A stretch of DNA of 64,000 nucleotides from Sporolactobacillus sp. THM7-4 (GCF_004153165.1 NZ_SEMD01000013.1:21759-85758); one strand, 5' to 3'; numbered from the stretch's first letter, positions 1 through 7,865 are shown. The notes: a model not told the origin generated them from the sequence alone. Translations and numbers: made by a program.

Positions 1-260
1 GAGAACCCGTCATCCGTTTGATGGATGGTGGTTACCTGAGCATGATGGATTTCCGTTCCGGAGTTCTCGACCTGCTTCCGTCCGGCCTTAACGAGTTCTT
101 CGCCGGTTAGTTCGCCCGTACCGTAATGATTTTTAAGAAGCGCTCGTTTAGTCAGACCTTTTTCATTGTCCAGAAGTACTGTTTTCAAACCGCTTCGGCC
201 GAGAAAAATGGCTGCGCTCTGACCGGCAGGTCCTCCGCCAACAACTGCTGCATCGTACAT
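1..260 (-). CDS. FAD-dependent NAD(P) oxidoreductase, thioredoxin-reductase-like (partial, C-terminus outside window)
   Basis: Reading the minus strand from an ATG at 258-260 gives an N-terminus with the FAD dinucleotide-binding signature VVGGGPAGQSAA followed by a beta strand ending in an acidic residue (VLLDNE), typical of the two-Rossmann thioredoxin reductase-like flavoproteins. A GGAGG ribosome-binding site lies about 7 bases upstream of the start. Only about 86 residues are visible because the gene runs off the left edge, so the CxxC redox motif, if any, cannot be seen. It could be a ferredoxin/bacillithiol-type reductase or a real thioredoxin reductase; the family is clear, the substrate is not. 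Confidence 0.8.
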   Translation of the reverse strand, partial: MYDAAVVGGGPAGQSAAIFLGRSGLKTVLLDNEKGLTKRALLKNHYGTGELTGEELVKAGRKQVENSGTEIHHAQVTTIHQTDDGF

Positions 261-321
261 AAATCGTTTCCTCCAATCTATTTAGCTGCTTATATTTAAA
301 GCAGATCCATTATTATGATAA

Positions 322-612
322 CTAATATCGGATTTCAAATGTTTTAAAATGCTCAAGCGTTTCATTTTGACGCACGTCCATATTTTCCACGCGTGAAAAA
401 CGGTTCCCTTTTTTAATCACCTGGATGAAGTGGTTGACCCGCTCTTCAGGGCCCTCGGCAACAATTTCGACACTGCCGTCCATCCTGTTTCGAACCCAGC
501 CGTTCACGCGTAAAGACTTTGCGCTTTGCCAGGCGAAATAACGAAAACCAACAGCTTGTACTCTTCCCTGAACTATGAGATGAGCACTTTTCATTTTCTC
601 AGTATCATTCAT
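322..612 (-). CDS. acyP: Acylphosphatase
   Basis: A 96-residue protein with the acylphosphatase signature near the N-terminus (GRVQAVGFR, catalytic Arg24) and the second motif GWVRNRMDG with catalytic Asn42. Enzymes of this family hydrolyse carboxyl-phosphate bonds in small acyl phosphates in the cytoplasm. Length fits the family (about 90 residues). The start at 612 is supported by GGGAG just upstream; an internal Met7 is an alternative. It is monocistronic, between the flavoprotein gene and sigK, all on the minus strand. Confidence 0.93.
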   Translation of the reverse strand: MNDTEKMKSAHLIVQGRVQAVGFRYFAWQSAKSLRVNGWVRNRMDGSVEIVAEGPEERVNHFIQVIKKGNRFSRVENMDVRQNETLEHFKTFEIRY

Positions 613-737
613 TTGGCTCCCTCGCTTTTCATCCTTTTTAATTCAAGTTTACCATTTGTTCTGATGATGAAAAACGAGAGCACTCGTCAACTAAGAAAAT
701 TCACCCGGATTTAAGGTGCTCGTTTGCCTTCGTGTAT

Positions 738-1439
738 TTATCGCTTAGGTTGCCTGTAAATCTCATTGAACAGTTTCATAAGCGCCCGTTTTTCGATTCT
801 TGATACATAGCTTCTGGAGATTGACAATTTTTCTGCAATTTCCCGTTGGGTCAGCTCTTCATGATTTTCGAGGCCGAAACGGTCAATCACCACTTCTTTT
901 TCCCGGGGGTCAAGAACATGGAGCGATTCATAAATTTTTTTCGTTTCCATGTTCAAAGAGATCTCGTCAACAATATCTTTATTTGTGGACTTTAATATAT
1001 CAATCAGTGAGATCGTGTTTCCCTCTTTATCCTGCCCAATCGGATCATTCAGAGAGACATCTTTTCTTGTTTTTTTTAAACCGCGAAGATGCATCAGTAT
1101 TTCATTTTCGATACATCTTGCCGCATAGGTGGCGAGTTTCGTCCCTTTTCCTGTAGAGTAGCTTTCGATGGCCTTGATCAGCCCGATGGTCCCGATTGAG
1201 ATCAGATCATCTGTATCCTCTTTTGTGTTCTCAAACTTTTTCACAATGTGCGCGACCAGCCGGAGATTGTGTTCAATCAATTTATCGCGAGCTTTTTTAT
1301 CACCTTTGGCCATGAGCATCAGATAACGGCTTTCTTCCTCTTCAGAGAGAGGCTGGGGGAAGGCATTGTTTTTCACATAGGACACAAGAAGCAGAACCTG
1401 TTTGAACAAGTAAGCAAGCCCGCCAACAATGGACAGCAT
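738..1439 (-). CDS. sigK: RNA polymerase sporulation sigma factor sigma-K (pro-form, uninterrupted)
   Basis: A 233-residue sigma-70 family protein. Residues 1-20 form a hydrophobic pro-sequence ending LLLVS, followed by YVKNN; in B. subtilis pro-sigma-K is cut by SpoIVFB at the same S20/Y21 position. Region 2 ([16 protein letters not shown] and the [17 protein letters not shown] core) and the region 4 helix-turn-helix ([23 protein letters not shown]) are intact. Sigma-K directs late mother-cell transcription (coat and cortex) during sporulation. In B. subtilis 168 the gene is split by the skin element; here it is one continuous frame. A sigma-E/K-like -10 element lies about 50 bases upstream. 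Confidence 0.97.
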   Translation of the reverse strand: MLSIVGGLAYLFKQVLLLVSYVKNNAFPQPLSEEEESRYLMLMAKGDKKARDKLIEHNLRLVAHIVKKFENTKEDTDDLISIGTIGLIKAIESYSTGKGTKLATYAARCIENEILMHLRGLKKTRKDVSLNDPIGQDKEGNTISLIDILKSTNKDIVDEISLNMETKKIYESLHVLDPREKEVVIDRFGLENHEELTQREIAEKLSISRSYVSRIEKRALMKLFNEIYRQPKR

Positions 1440-1485
1440 GATCTCTCACTCCTCTTACGGGTCTCGAATTTTCTTTGCTGTATTT

Positions 1486-1494
1486 TATTCTATG
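1486..1494 (-). promoter_or_regulatory. Candidate sigma-E/sigma-K type -10 element upstream of sigK
   Basis: On the minus strand this reads CATAGAATA, which fits the sigma-K -10 consensus CATANNNTA and is close to the sigma-E -10 CATACAAT. It sits about 47 bases upstream of the sigK start. No convincing -35 was found at the right distance, so this is tentative; sigma-E transcription and sigma-K autoregulation of sigK are known in B. subtilis. Confidence 0.35.
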
Positions 1495-1614
1495 GGCGCC
1501 TTGCTTGTCTCTTGTCTGTCCATGAATGCGTCATTTCCGGGCGAATGCCCTGTCAAAAAGAACCCCCCTGAATAGAGTATAAGTGAACCTTCTATTCAAA
1601 GGAGCTGATAATGA

Positions 1615-1713
1615 ATGAGTTATTCAGGCGGCTATGGATATGGATCCGGTTTTGCCCTGATCGTTGTGCTGTTCATTCTTCTGATTATCGTCGGTACTGC
1701 ATTCGTGTATTAA
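1615..1713 (+). CDS. YjcZ-family tiny sporulation membrane peptide
   Basis: A 32-residue frame beginning MSYSGGYGYGSGFALIVVLF and ending in a single hydrophobic transmembrane helix with a short C-terminus (TAFVY). The Gly/Tyr-rich N-terminus followed by FALIVVLFILLIIVG is the hallmark of the YjcZ tiny transmembrane protein family found in spore-forming Bacillales. An AAAGGAG ribosome-binding site precedes the second of two closely spaced ATGs (1615), and a terminator follows directly. The overlapping ATG at 1611 is out of frame. Family members in Bacillus are sporulation-associated; exact function is unknown. Confidence 0.85.
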   Translation: MSYSGGYGYGSGFALIVVLFILLIIVGTAFVY

Positions 1714-1723
1714 TGCGATGCAA

Positions 1724-1760
1724 GCAGAAGGAGCCGTTCTTTCGGCCCCTTCTTTTTTTT
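1724..1760 (+). terminator. Rho-independent terminator of the yjcZ-like gene
   Basis: GAAGGaGCCG pairs with CGGCcCCTTC around a short loop and is followed by a run of eight or nine T. It lies 11 bases after the stop of the YjcZ-like gene. Confidence 0.8.
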
Positions 1761-1947
1761 AAAAATTTTTGGGTCTGGTTTACCTGAGGACTCTGTTCCC
1801 CGTTTGCCGGGAGATCATCTCATACATAAAAGATTTGCAATTAGTCTTTACTCAGGCAAAACCTTTGTCTGATTGGCAAAGCTTTTCACTCTCTCGCCCG
1901 AAGGCGGCTGGTTAATGGATCAGGACGGGTTTTCTGTCCGGTCTGAA

Positions 1948-2082
1948 TTATCGATGCAGGCATGTAGTCAAAGAACGTTTTTCTAACTCGCGTTCGATCA
2001 GATGGATAAAATCCTGGTTCAAATGGTATTTTTTTGCTTTAACATATGATTCAATCAGCAAATCGTCCGATAAATTCTCCAT
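1948..2082 (-). CDS. sda: Sda, checkpoint inhibitor of sporulation histidine kinase
   Basis: A 44-residue protein starting [16 protein letters not shown] and continuing [18 protein letters not shown], which matches the short helical-hairpin protein Sda. In B. subtilis Sda binds KinA and blocks phosphorelay signalling when replication initiation is disturbed. The frame is open further upstream, but family length and start favour ATG 2082, with GGAG about 11 bases before it and a stronger AAGGAGG further up. The gene sits next to yqeG as in B. subtilis and has DnaA boxes upstream, which fits DnaA-controlled expression. Confidence 0.92.
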   Translation of the reverse strand: MENLSDDLLIESYVKAKKYHLNQDFIHLIERELEKRSLTTCLHR

Positions 2083-2183
2083 TTGGTCCCCGTCTCCGGT
2101 CCTCACCTCCTTGCCGAGAAAAAGGATGCATCTTTTTCTATCTAAAACTATATCATGAACACAGACGAAGAACAATTGACCCA

Positions 2184-2282
2184 TTATCCACAAAGTGAGG
2201 TGGATAACTTGTGTATTCTTTGTTTATAAACAGAAAAATTGTTGAAAAATATCGTTGGTATATGTGGACAAGGTTATCCACA
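2184..2282. promoter_or_regulatory. DnaA-box cluster upstream of sda
   Basis: Two perfect DnaA boxes TTATCCACA (2184-2192 and 2274-2282) are each paired with an opposed one-mismatch box: GGTGGATAA at 2199-2207 and TGTGGACAA at 2263-2271. In B. subtilis the sda promoter carries functional DnaA boxes linking Sda synthesis to the replication initiator. The cluster lies 100-200 bases upstream of the sda start. It is not an origin: no dnaA or dnaN gene is nearby. Confidence 0.85.
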
Positions 2283-2293
2283 AAAAAAGCTGT

Positions 2294-2310
2294 TGTCGTT
2301 TATTGTCGAA
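2294..2310 (+). promoter_or_regulatory. Candidate Spo0A boxes
   Basis: TGTCGTT (2294-2300) and the perfect 0A box TGTCGAA (2304-2310) are spaced 10 bases apart, one helical turn, in direct orientation. They lie between the DnaA-box cluster of sda and yqeG. Seven-base sites occur by chance, so this is only suggestive. Confidence 0.35.
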
Positions 2311-2513
2311 ACATTTCTATTCTCTTTTCGCAGATCGTGCATATAAAGGGCGTCATTATTTAGTTAATCACATAAAATTTACCTGTTTGTTCTAAGTTCA
2401 ATGCTTTATCAGATTTTTCTTAAAATGAGGTTTTCATGAAATATCGCGGTTTTGGACTTGGTAAAACCGGGAAGATGTGGGAAAATGAAATCAGAATACG
2501 AGGTGTTTATCTT

Positions 2514-3029
2514 TTGCTGGAAAAACTTTTACCGGAAGAACATGTCAACAGTATCCTCGATATACAGCCGGAAGAACTGAAGAAACGGGGAATTAAAGGA
2601 GTCCTTACCGACCTGGACAATACTCTTGTCGCATGGAATGAAGCCCATCTGACGCCGGAACTCGTCAAATGGTTTGCTGCTTTTAAAGAGGCAGGCATTT
2701 CCGTCATGATCCTTTCCAATAATAATGAAAGACGTGTGAAAAAGTTTTCTGATCAGGCAGATATTCCTTATATCTATCGGGCAAGAAAACCACTTCCCTT
2801 CGCGTTTAAGCGGGCAATGAAAAAAATGAACCTGTCAAAGGAAGAATTAGTCGTTATTGGCGATCAGATTATGACGGATGTCTGGGGCGGCAACCAGATT
2901 GGTGCCCATACCATTCTCGTTGCCCCGGTTGCCTCGACTGATGGATGGGCGACGAAAATGAACCGGCGGATGGAGCGCATGGTTTTGTCGCGGATGCGCC
3001 GAAAAGGATGGATTAAATGGGAGGATTGA
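2514..3029 (+). CDS. yqeG: YqeG family HAD-IIIA phosphatase
   Basis: HAD hydrolase with motif I DLDNTLVAW (nucleophile and general acid Asp), motif II SNNNERR and motif III GDQIMTDVWGGN. I place the start at TTG 2514, giving about 171 residues: GAGGTG lies 8 bases before it and the N-terminus (LLEKLLPEEHV) then lines up with the known YqeG start. An ATG at 2436 would add 26 residues with a weaker ribosome-binding site. First gene of the yqeG-yqeH-aroE-yhbY-nadD-yqeK-rsfS run. The family is close to mitochondrial phosphatidylglycerophosphate phosphatases, but the substrate is not settled here. Confidence 0.92.
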   Translation: MLEKLLPEEHVNSILDIQPEELKKRGIKGVLTDLDNTLVAWNEAHLTPELVKWFAAFKEAGISVMILSNNNERRVKKFSDQADIPYIYRARKPLPFAFKRAMKKMNLSKEELVVIGDQIMTDVWGGNQIGAHTILVAPVASTDGWATKMNRRMERMVLSRMRRKGWIKWED

Positions 3030-3032
3030 AGT

Positions 3033-4136
3033 GTGGCTGATATTTTTTGTGAAGGATGCGGAGTGAAAATACAAACAGAAGATAAGAACGGGTTAGGCTA
3101 TGCCCCGCCCTCCGCTTTAGAGAATGAGCATGTCGTTTGCCAGCGCTGTTTTCGTTTGACACATTACAATGAGGTTCAGCCTGTACCGCTGACCGATGAC
3201 GATTTCTTGAATATGCTGTCAAGAATTGGCGAGACTCGGGCACTGGTTGTTTACTTGGTCGATATTTTTGACTTTGAGGGCAGCTGGGTGCCCGGGATTC
3301 AGCGCTTTATCGGGGATAATCCGGTTCTTATGGTCGGAAATAAGGAAGACCTGCTTCCAAAGTCGACCAATCCGAACAAATTAAAAAACTGGATCCGGCG
3401 TTCAGCAAAGCAGCTTGGCTTAAAGCCTGTGGATGTTCTGCTGATGAGTGCACAGAAAAACCAGGGGATAGACGAAGTTGCCCGGAATATGGAGTACTAC
3501 CGTAAAGGAAGAGATGTCTATATCGTCGGCTCGACAAATGTCGGAAAATCGACATTCATCAACCATCTGATCAAGGCAGCTACAGGTGAGGATGAAGCGA
3601 TTACAACCTCGCACTTTCCGGGGACAACTCTTGATTTTATCGGGATTCCCCTTGAGGACGGAAGCAGAATCTATGACACGCCGGGTGTGGTTAATCCGCA
3701 TCAGATGATACATATCGTGGATGCCCGCGATTATAAACAAATCATGCCGAAACAGGAAATTAAACCAAGAGTATATCAGGTGAATGAAAATCAGACCCTC
3801 TTTCTTGGAGGGCTGGCCCGAATCGATTATCTTGGCAACGGCCGGCGGTCGCTTGTTGTCTATGCTTCCAGTGCTTTGAACATTCATCGGACAAAGCAGG
3901 AAAAAGCCGATGATCTTTTTCACCGGCAGTATGGACAACTTCTTGTTCCTCCGAGTAAGCCGGAAGCAGTACCGGACATGAAGCGTTATGACTTTTCTAC
4001 AAAGGACAACACGGAAATGGATGTTGTTTTCTCCGGTCTGGGATGGGTGACGATCAAAGGAAAGGGTGCAAGAATTTCCGCCTATGCTCCAAATGGAGTG
4101 GGCGTATACATTCGTTCTTCAATCATTAAGGGGTAA
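3033..4136 (+). CDS. yqeH: Ribosome biogenesis GTPase YqeH
   Basis: Circularly permuted GTPase of 367 residues. An N-terminal treble-clef zinc finger uses C6, C9, C36 and C39; then G4 (GNKED) and G5 (SAQ) come before G1 (GSTNVGKST) and G3 (DTPG), the diagnostic permuted order. A C-terminal domain binds RNA. YqeH acts in 30S subunit assembly in B. subtilis. GTG start with GGGAGG upstream, three bases after the yqeG stop, so the two are cotranscribed. Confidence 0.96.
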   Translation: MADIFCEGCGVKIQTEDKNGLGYAPPSALENEHVVCQRCFRLTHYNEVQPVPLTDDDFLNMLSRIGETRALVVYLVDIFDFEGSWVPGIQRFIGDNPVLMVGNKEDLLPKSTNPNKLKNWIRRSAKQLGLKPVDVLLMSAQKNQGIDEVARNMEYYRKGRDVYIVGSTNVGKSTFINHLIKAATGEDEAITTSHFPGTTLDFIGIPLEDGSRIYDTPGVVNPHQMIHIVDARDYKQIMPKQEIKPRVYQVNENQTLFLGGLARIDYLGNGRRSLVVYASSALNIHRTKQEKADDLFHRQYGQLLVPPSKPEAVPDMKRYDFSTKDNTEMDVVFSGLGWVTIKGKGARISAYAPNGVGVYIRSSIIKG

Positions 4137-4142
4137 TCATAA

Positions 4143-4994
4143 ATGAGAAAATGGTACGGGATCATTGGGGACCCAATCGAACATACTTTATCTCCAATGA
4201 TGCATGAACATTGGTTTAAGAAGGCGGGTCTTTCAAGTTTATATCTGGCTTTTCATGTCAACAGGAGCCAGCTTGCCCGGGCAGTCGAGGGAATGAAAGT
4301 ACTCGGTATCGGCGGATTTAATGTGACTGTTCCGCATAAATCTGCAATTATTCCTTTTCTTGATGAAATTGACGATGAGGCAAGAATGATTGGAGCCGTC
4401 AATACAGTGGTTCATGCAAACGGCCGGCTGATTGGTTATAATACGGATGGGACGGGTTTTCTGAGATCGCTTGTGACTCGTTATCCGAAGCTGGCCGAAA
4501 GGAAGCCCTCGGTGCTTTTATTGGGTGCGGGCGGTGCAGCAAGGGCAGTTGCACTGACACTGGCAAAATATATGGCGCTCAGGATCGACATCGCTAACCG
4601 CACGCTGGAAAAAGCAATTCGCCTCAGCGGGGCATGCCGTGCATTCTGTCCCTCAGAAGGACTGGACCTTTCCGAGGTATCCGGACTTCTTTATAAATAC
4701 GATATCGTTATAAATGCAACATCGACAGGCCTTTACCCGGATCTGGACAGCTCTCCGGTACGGATTGAAAATACTCGAAAAGAGACACTTTTTGCAGATA
4801 TAATCTATAAACCCTGTCGGACCGCTTTTCTCCGCCAGGCGGAAAAAAAAGGTAATCCGATTATCAATGGCTTACCAATGCTGATTGAACAGGGAGCTCT
4901 TGCCTTTGAAAAATGGACAGGGCTGAAACCGGACACGGGCGAGATGGAAAATTTATTACAATTGACGTTGAAAAGGAAGAGTGATGGATGCTAA
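4143..4994 (+). CDS. aroE: Shikimate dehydrogenase
   Basis: 283 residues with the shikimate site (LSPMMH), the catalytic lysine in NVTVPHKSA and the catalytic aspartate in YNTDGTG, followed by the NADP-binding glycine loop LGAGGAARA. Catalyses NADPH reduction of 3-dehydroshikimate to shikimate in aromatic amino acid synthesis. Directly follows yqeH and overlaps yhbY by 7 bases, as in B. subtilis (where it is called aroD). Confidence 0.96.
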   Translation: MRKWYGIIGDPIEHTLSPMMHEHWFKKAGLSSLYLAFHVNRSQLARAVEGMKVLGIGGFNVTVPHKSAIIPFLDEIDDEARMIGAVNTVVHANGRLIGYNTDGTGFLRSLVTRYPKLAERKPSVLLLGAGGAARAVALTLAKYMALRIDIANRTLEKAIRLSGACRAFCPSEGLDLSEVSGLLYKYDIVINATSTGLYPDLDSSPVRIENTRKETLFADIIYKPCRTAFLRQAEKKGNPIINGLPMLIEQGALAFEKWTGLKPDTGEMENLLQLTLKRKSDGC

Positions 4995-5284
4995 GCAGCA
5001 AACAAAAAAAATATTTAAGGAAGCTGGCTCAGCCGCTCAGACCCGTTTTTCAGATTGGCAAATCCGGGCTTCATGAACAGGTTTATAAAGAACTGAATGC
5101 CGTATTGGAAAAACGTGAACTGATTAAAGGATCATTACTCAAAAACACATTTGAAGATCCGGAAGAAGCCGGGGAACGGATTGCCAGGGAAACCGGTGCT
5201 GACCTTGTACAGGTTATTGGCCATACACTGGTTTTATACAGGGAGTCCAAAGAACATAAGAAGATAGAACTTCCAGAAGAATAG
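4988..5284 (+). CDS. yhbY: Ribosome assembly RNA-binding protein YhbY (CRS1/YhbY domain)
   Basis: 98-residue single-domain protein with the CRM fold signature: LRKLAQPLRPVFQIGKSGL and the GxxG-type RNA-binding loop, ending VQVIGHTLVLYRES. Members associate with pre-50S ribosomal particles. Start codon overlaps the end of aroE, implying translational coupling. B. subtilis counterpart is yqeI. Confidence 0.94.
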   Translation: MLSSKQKKYLRKLAQPLRPVFQIGKSGLHEQVYKELNAVLEKRELIKGSLLKNTFEDPEEAGERIARETGADLVQVIGHTLVLYRESKEHKKIELPEE

Positions 5285-5293
5285 GAAAGAGTT

Positions 5294-5878
5294 GTGATGA
5301 TGAGAAAAATTGGGCTTTTAGGAGGCACTTTTGATCCGCCTCATTTTGCGCACTTGTTGATTGCGGAAGAGGCTCTTGAAAGATGCGGTTTGGATGAGAT
5401 CTGGTTTTTACCAAGTTATATCCCGCCGCACAAGCAAGGCAAAGTGGCCCACACAAGTGCTGAGAACCGGGTTGAGATGGTCCGGCTCGCCATTCAGGAT
5501 AATGACCGGTTTCGATTATCGATGATCGAAATAAACAGGAAGGGCCGTTCCTATACAGTTGATACCCTTCGAGAGCTGAAAGAAAAGTATCCTCATGAAC
5601 AGTTTTTCTTTATTCTTGGCGCTGATATGGTGAACGATCTGCCGACGTGGCATAATATTGATGAACTGTGCCGGCTGACCTCATTCATTGGTTTCAGAAG
5701 GCCAGGCTACCATACCGATCACCCCGAAAATGCCAATGTGATCTATATAGACATGCCTCAGGTTGACATTTCGTCGAGCTATCTTCGTGATCGATTAAAG
5801 GCCGGCCGGACGTGTCGTTATTTTTTACCGGATGCCGTAAGAAAATATATAGAGGAGAGACGGCTTTATGAAAATTGA
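5294..5878 (+). CDS. nadD: Nicotinate-nucleotide adenylyltransferase
   Basis: About 194 residues with the nucleotidyltransferase motif GGTFDPPHFAHL near the N-terminus and the C-terminal ISSSYLRDR motif. Transfers AMP from ATP to nicotinate mononucleotide to give deamido-NAD. The start is ambiguous: GTG 5294, ATG 5297 and ATG 5300 are in the same frame, and the AGGAAAGAG ribosome-binding site best fits one of the two ATGs. Overlaps yqeK by 11 bases. Confidence 0.95.
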   Translation: MMMRKIGLLGGTFDPPHFAHLLIAEEALERCGLDEIWFLPSYIPPHKQGKVAHTSAENRVEMVRLAIQDNDRFRLSMIEINRKGRSYTVDTLRELKEKYPHEQFFFILGADMVNDLPTWHNIDELCRLTSFIGFRRPGYHTDHPENANVIYIDMPQVDISSSYLRDRLKAGRTCRYFLPDAVRKYIEERRLYEN

Positions 5879-6425
5879 GGAAGCGCAGCAGGCCATCAAA
5901 GAAGTTTTGCCTGAGAAACGCTATCTGCATTCGCTCGGTGTCGCTGATACTGCGGAAAAGCTTGCAGAGAAATACGGGGCTGATTCGGAAAAAGCGAGAC
6001 TGGCCGGGATGCTGCATGACATTGCCAAATATTTTTCAAAAGACGAGCTGGAGGCTATTATCCGGCGCCGTACGGATATACCTGATGATTATCTGGACTA
6101 TTCGGATAAACTGTGGCATGCACCGGCAGGCGCCGCTTATGTTCAGGAAAGGTTCGGCTTGAACGACCGGGAAGTTCTCAGCGCGATGACTTATCATACG
6201 ACAGGCAGGAAGAATATGACGAAACTGGAAAAGATCATTTTTCTGGCCGACTATATTGAACCCGGTCGTGATTTTCCAGGTGTCAATGAAGTGCGTAAGA
6301 CGGCAGGGGAGAGCCTTGATGAAGCGGTTTTTCAGGAGCTGCAGCGGACGATTATTCACCTGCTCGAGAAACGCCAGAGTGTCTATCCGGAAACAGTCGA
6401 GGCATATAATGATCTTGTCAGATAA
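5868..6425 (+). CDS. yqeK: HD-domain Ap4A hydrolase YqeK
   Basis: 185-residue HD superfamily phosphohydrolase: N-terminal metal histidine in LHSLGVADTA, the HD pair in AGMLHDIAKYF, a downstream TYHTTG and ADYIEPGR. The family (YqeK/BSU25630 type) symmetrically hydrolyses diadenosine tetraphosphate. AGGAGAG precedes the ATG, which lies inside the 3' end of nadD; the nadD-yqeK pair is conserved in Firmicutes. Confidence 0.94.
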   Translation: MKIEEAQQAIKEVLPEKRYLHSLGVADTAEKLAEKYGADSEKARLAGMLHDIAKYFSKDELEAIIRRRTDIPDDYLDYSDKLWHAPAGAAYVQERFGLNDREVLSAMTYHTTGRKNMTKLEKIIFLADYIEPGRDFPGVNEVRKTAGESLDEAVFQELQRTIIHLLEKRQSVYPETVEAYNDLVR

Positions 6426-6456
6426 ACGGTGGAGAATTTAACAATGAGGTGACTTA

Positions 6457-6810
6457 ATGAATAGTGAGGAATGGGTAAAATATTTTGCGGAGACAGCCGA
6501 TGACAAGAAGGCGCAGGACATTGTGATGTTAAAAGTAAAAGGAATATCAATTATGGCCGATTACTTTATCATCTGTCACGGGAATTCGCAAAAACAGGTA
6601 CAGGCCATCGCGACGGCTCTTAAAAAGGCTGCGGAAGAAAAAGGACTTTCCGTCAGACGAATGGAAGGTTATGATCAGGCCAGATGGGTACTCGTCGACC
6701 TTGGCGATATCGTCGTCCACGTTTTTCATAAGGATGAACGGGATTATTACCAGTTAGAGAAATTATGGGGAGATGCCCCTTTATATACTTTAGAAAAAAA
6801 GCCGCTTTAA
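6457..6810 (+). CDS. rsfS: Ribosomal silencing factor RsfS
   Basis: 117 residues of the RsfS/Iojap family, with the central ISIMADYFIICHG and GLSVRRMEGYDQARWVLVD segments. Binds L14 on the 50S subunit and blocks subunit joining under nutrient limitation. Good ribosome-binding site GAGGTG before ATG 6457. Its stop codon lies in the loop of the terminator hairpin that follows. The methyltransferase gene yqeM, which follows in B. subtilis, is absent. Confidence 0.95.
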   Translation: MNSEEWVKYFAETADDKKAQDIVMLKVKGISIMADYFIICHGNSQKQVQAIATALKKAAEEKGLSVRRMEGYDQARWVLVDLGDIVVHVFHKDERDYYQLEKLWGDAPLYTLEKKPL

Positions 6811-6829
6811 AAGCGGCTTTTAAAATTTT
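6797..6829 (+). terminator. Terminator overlapping the rsfS stop codon
   Basis: AAAAGCCGCTT and AAGCGGCTTTT form a perfect stem around a three-base loop that is the rsfS stop codon TAA (6808-6810). AT-rich flanks on both sides would let it also stop comER transcription from the other strand. Confidence 0.85.
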
Positions 6830-6894
6830 TTATTAAAAAGAAGGATATACTGTGGCCGAAGCTGAATAATAAAAGAGTTCTGCTTTTATGCCTG

Positions 6895-7749
6895 TTACCG
6901 CGATTCTTCCGGCAGATCTCCCTGATCAAAGAACGGGTCCACAGCCTGATGATCCTCAATGAACTTTTTTCGGGTTTCTTCGAACAGATGCTCAAAAACC
7001 CCTCCATACCCGGTTTTCAGTACATTCAACCCCACCCCGGTCACACCGCCTTTCACAGTGACTTTTTCTCTGAGTTCAGTAAGCGTGAACGTTTGATCTT
7101 CCAGCAGTTTACCAAATCCGATGACCATCTGAGTAACCAGTTCGGTCGCATCGTCTTCAGAAATGGGTGTCGATCGAACGGCGCCCTCAATCATTTTTTC
7201 GAGTAAAAAAGAGAGAAAAGCGGGACCACAGCTTGAAAGATCGGAAGCCACCCTTATATTTTTTTCACTGATTTCAACTGGATGCGAAAAATTTTCAAGC
7301 AGGGTCCAAATCTTTGTTTTTTGCCGATCATTCATGCTCGTACCAAATGTGACGAGTGTGCTTCCTGCAAGTGCCTGATTGACAATGCTTGGTACGACCC
7401 GCGTAACAGAGCAGGAGATCATTTTTTCCAGCTGAGTAAGGGTAATCGGGCTTGTTATGGAAACTGCCAGCTGATCCGGGCGCCATGTATTCTGTACGGA
7501 CTGAAGCAGGGGAAAAAATTGCAGCGGTTTAATACAGAGAAAGACAATCGCTGCATGTTTAATTACCTCGTGGGGTGTAGGGCAAACGGTCAGTCCGGGA
7601 TACGCATTTGCCAGATTCCGAGCTTTTTCTTCCGTTCGGTTCGTCATCCAAATATGTGACGGCTTTACTGATTTACTCTTTATTAAAGCCTCTATGATCA
7701 GCGATCCCATGGTTCCTGTTCCGATAACGCCGATCTTCATCTGCTTCAC
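6895..7749 (-). CDS. comER: ComER, late competence protein, pyrroline-5-carboxylate reductase-like
   Basis: 284-residue protein with an N-terminal Rossmann motif GVIGTGTMGS and a ProC-type C-terminal dimerisation domain (ATELVTQMVIGFGKLLED, VTVKGGVTGVG). Lies divergent to comEA as in B. subtilis, where comER is not needed for transformation but has been linked to sporulation and biofilm regulation. The ProC catalytic motif is only partly kept, so proline synthesis activity is doubtful. Confidence 0.9.
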   Translation of the reverse strand: MKQMKIGVIGTGTMGSLIIEALIKSKSVKPSHIWMTNRTEEKARNLANAYPGLTVCPTPHEVIKHAAIVFLCIKPLQFFPLLQSVQNTWRPDQLAVSITSPITLTQLEKMISCSVTRVVPSIVNQALAGSTLVTFGTSMNDRQKTKIWTLLENFSHPVEISEKNIRVASDLSSCGPAFLSFLLEKMIEGAVRSTPISEDDATELVTQMVIGFGKLLEDQTFTLTELREKVTVKGGVTGVGLNVLKTGYGGVFEHLFEETRKKFIEDHQAVDPFFDQGDLPEESR

Positions 7750-7865
7750 CTCAATCTGTGGGGTATCCTTTCAGAACTCTATGAGATGTCTTAATGATTT
7801 ATGTCTCGCGGTAAGGCGTAAAGCAGAATCAGCAGACTATTTCAGTTTCAGAAGGGAGTGATACT

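Noticed and set aside
2184-2310. DnaA-box cluster as a replication origin
   Set aside because: No dnaA, dnaN or AT-rich unwinding element nearby; the cluster matches the known DnaA control region of sda.
7750-7865. ComK box controlling comEA
   Set aside because: No AAAA-N5-TTTT pair was found in the comER-comEA gap.
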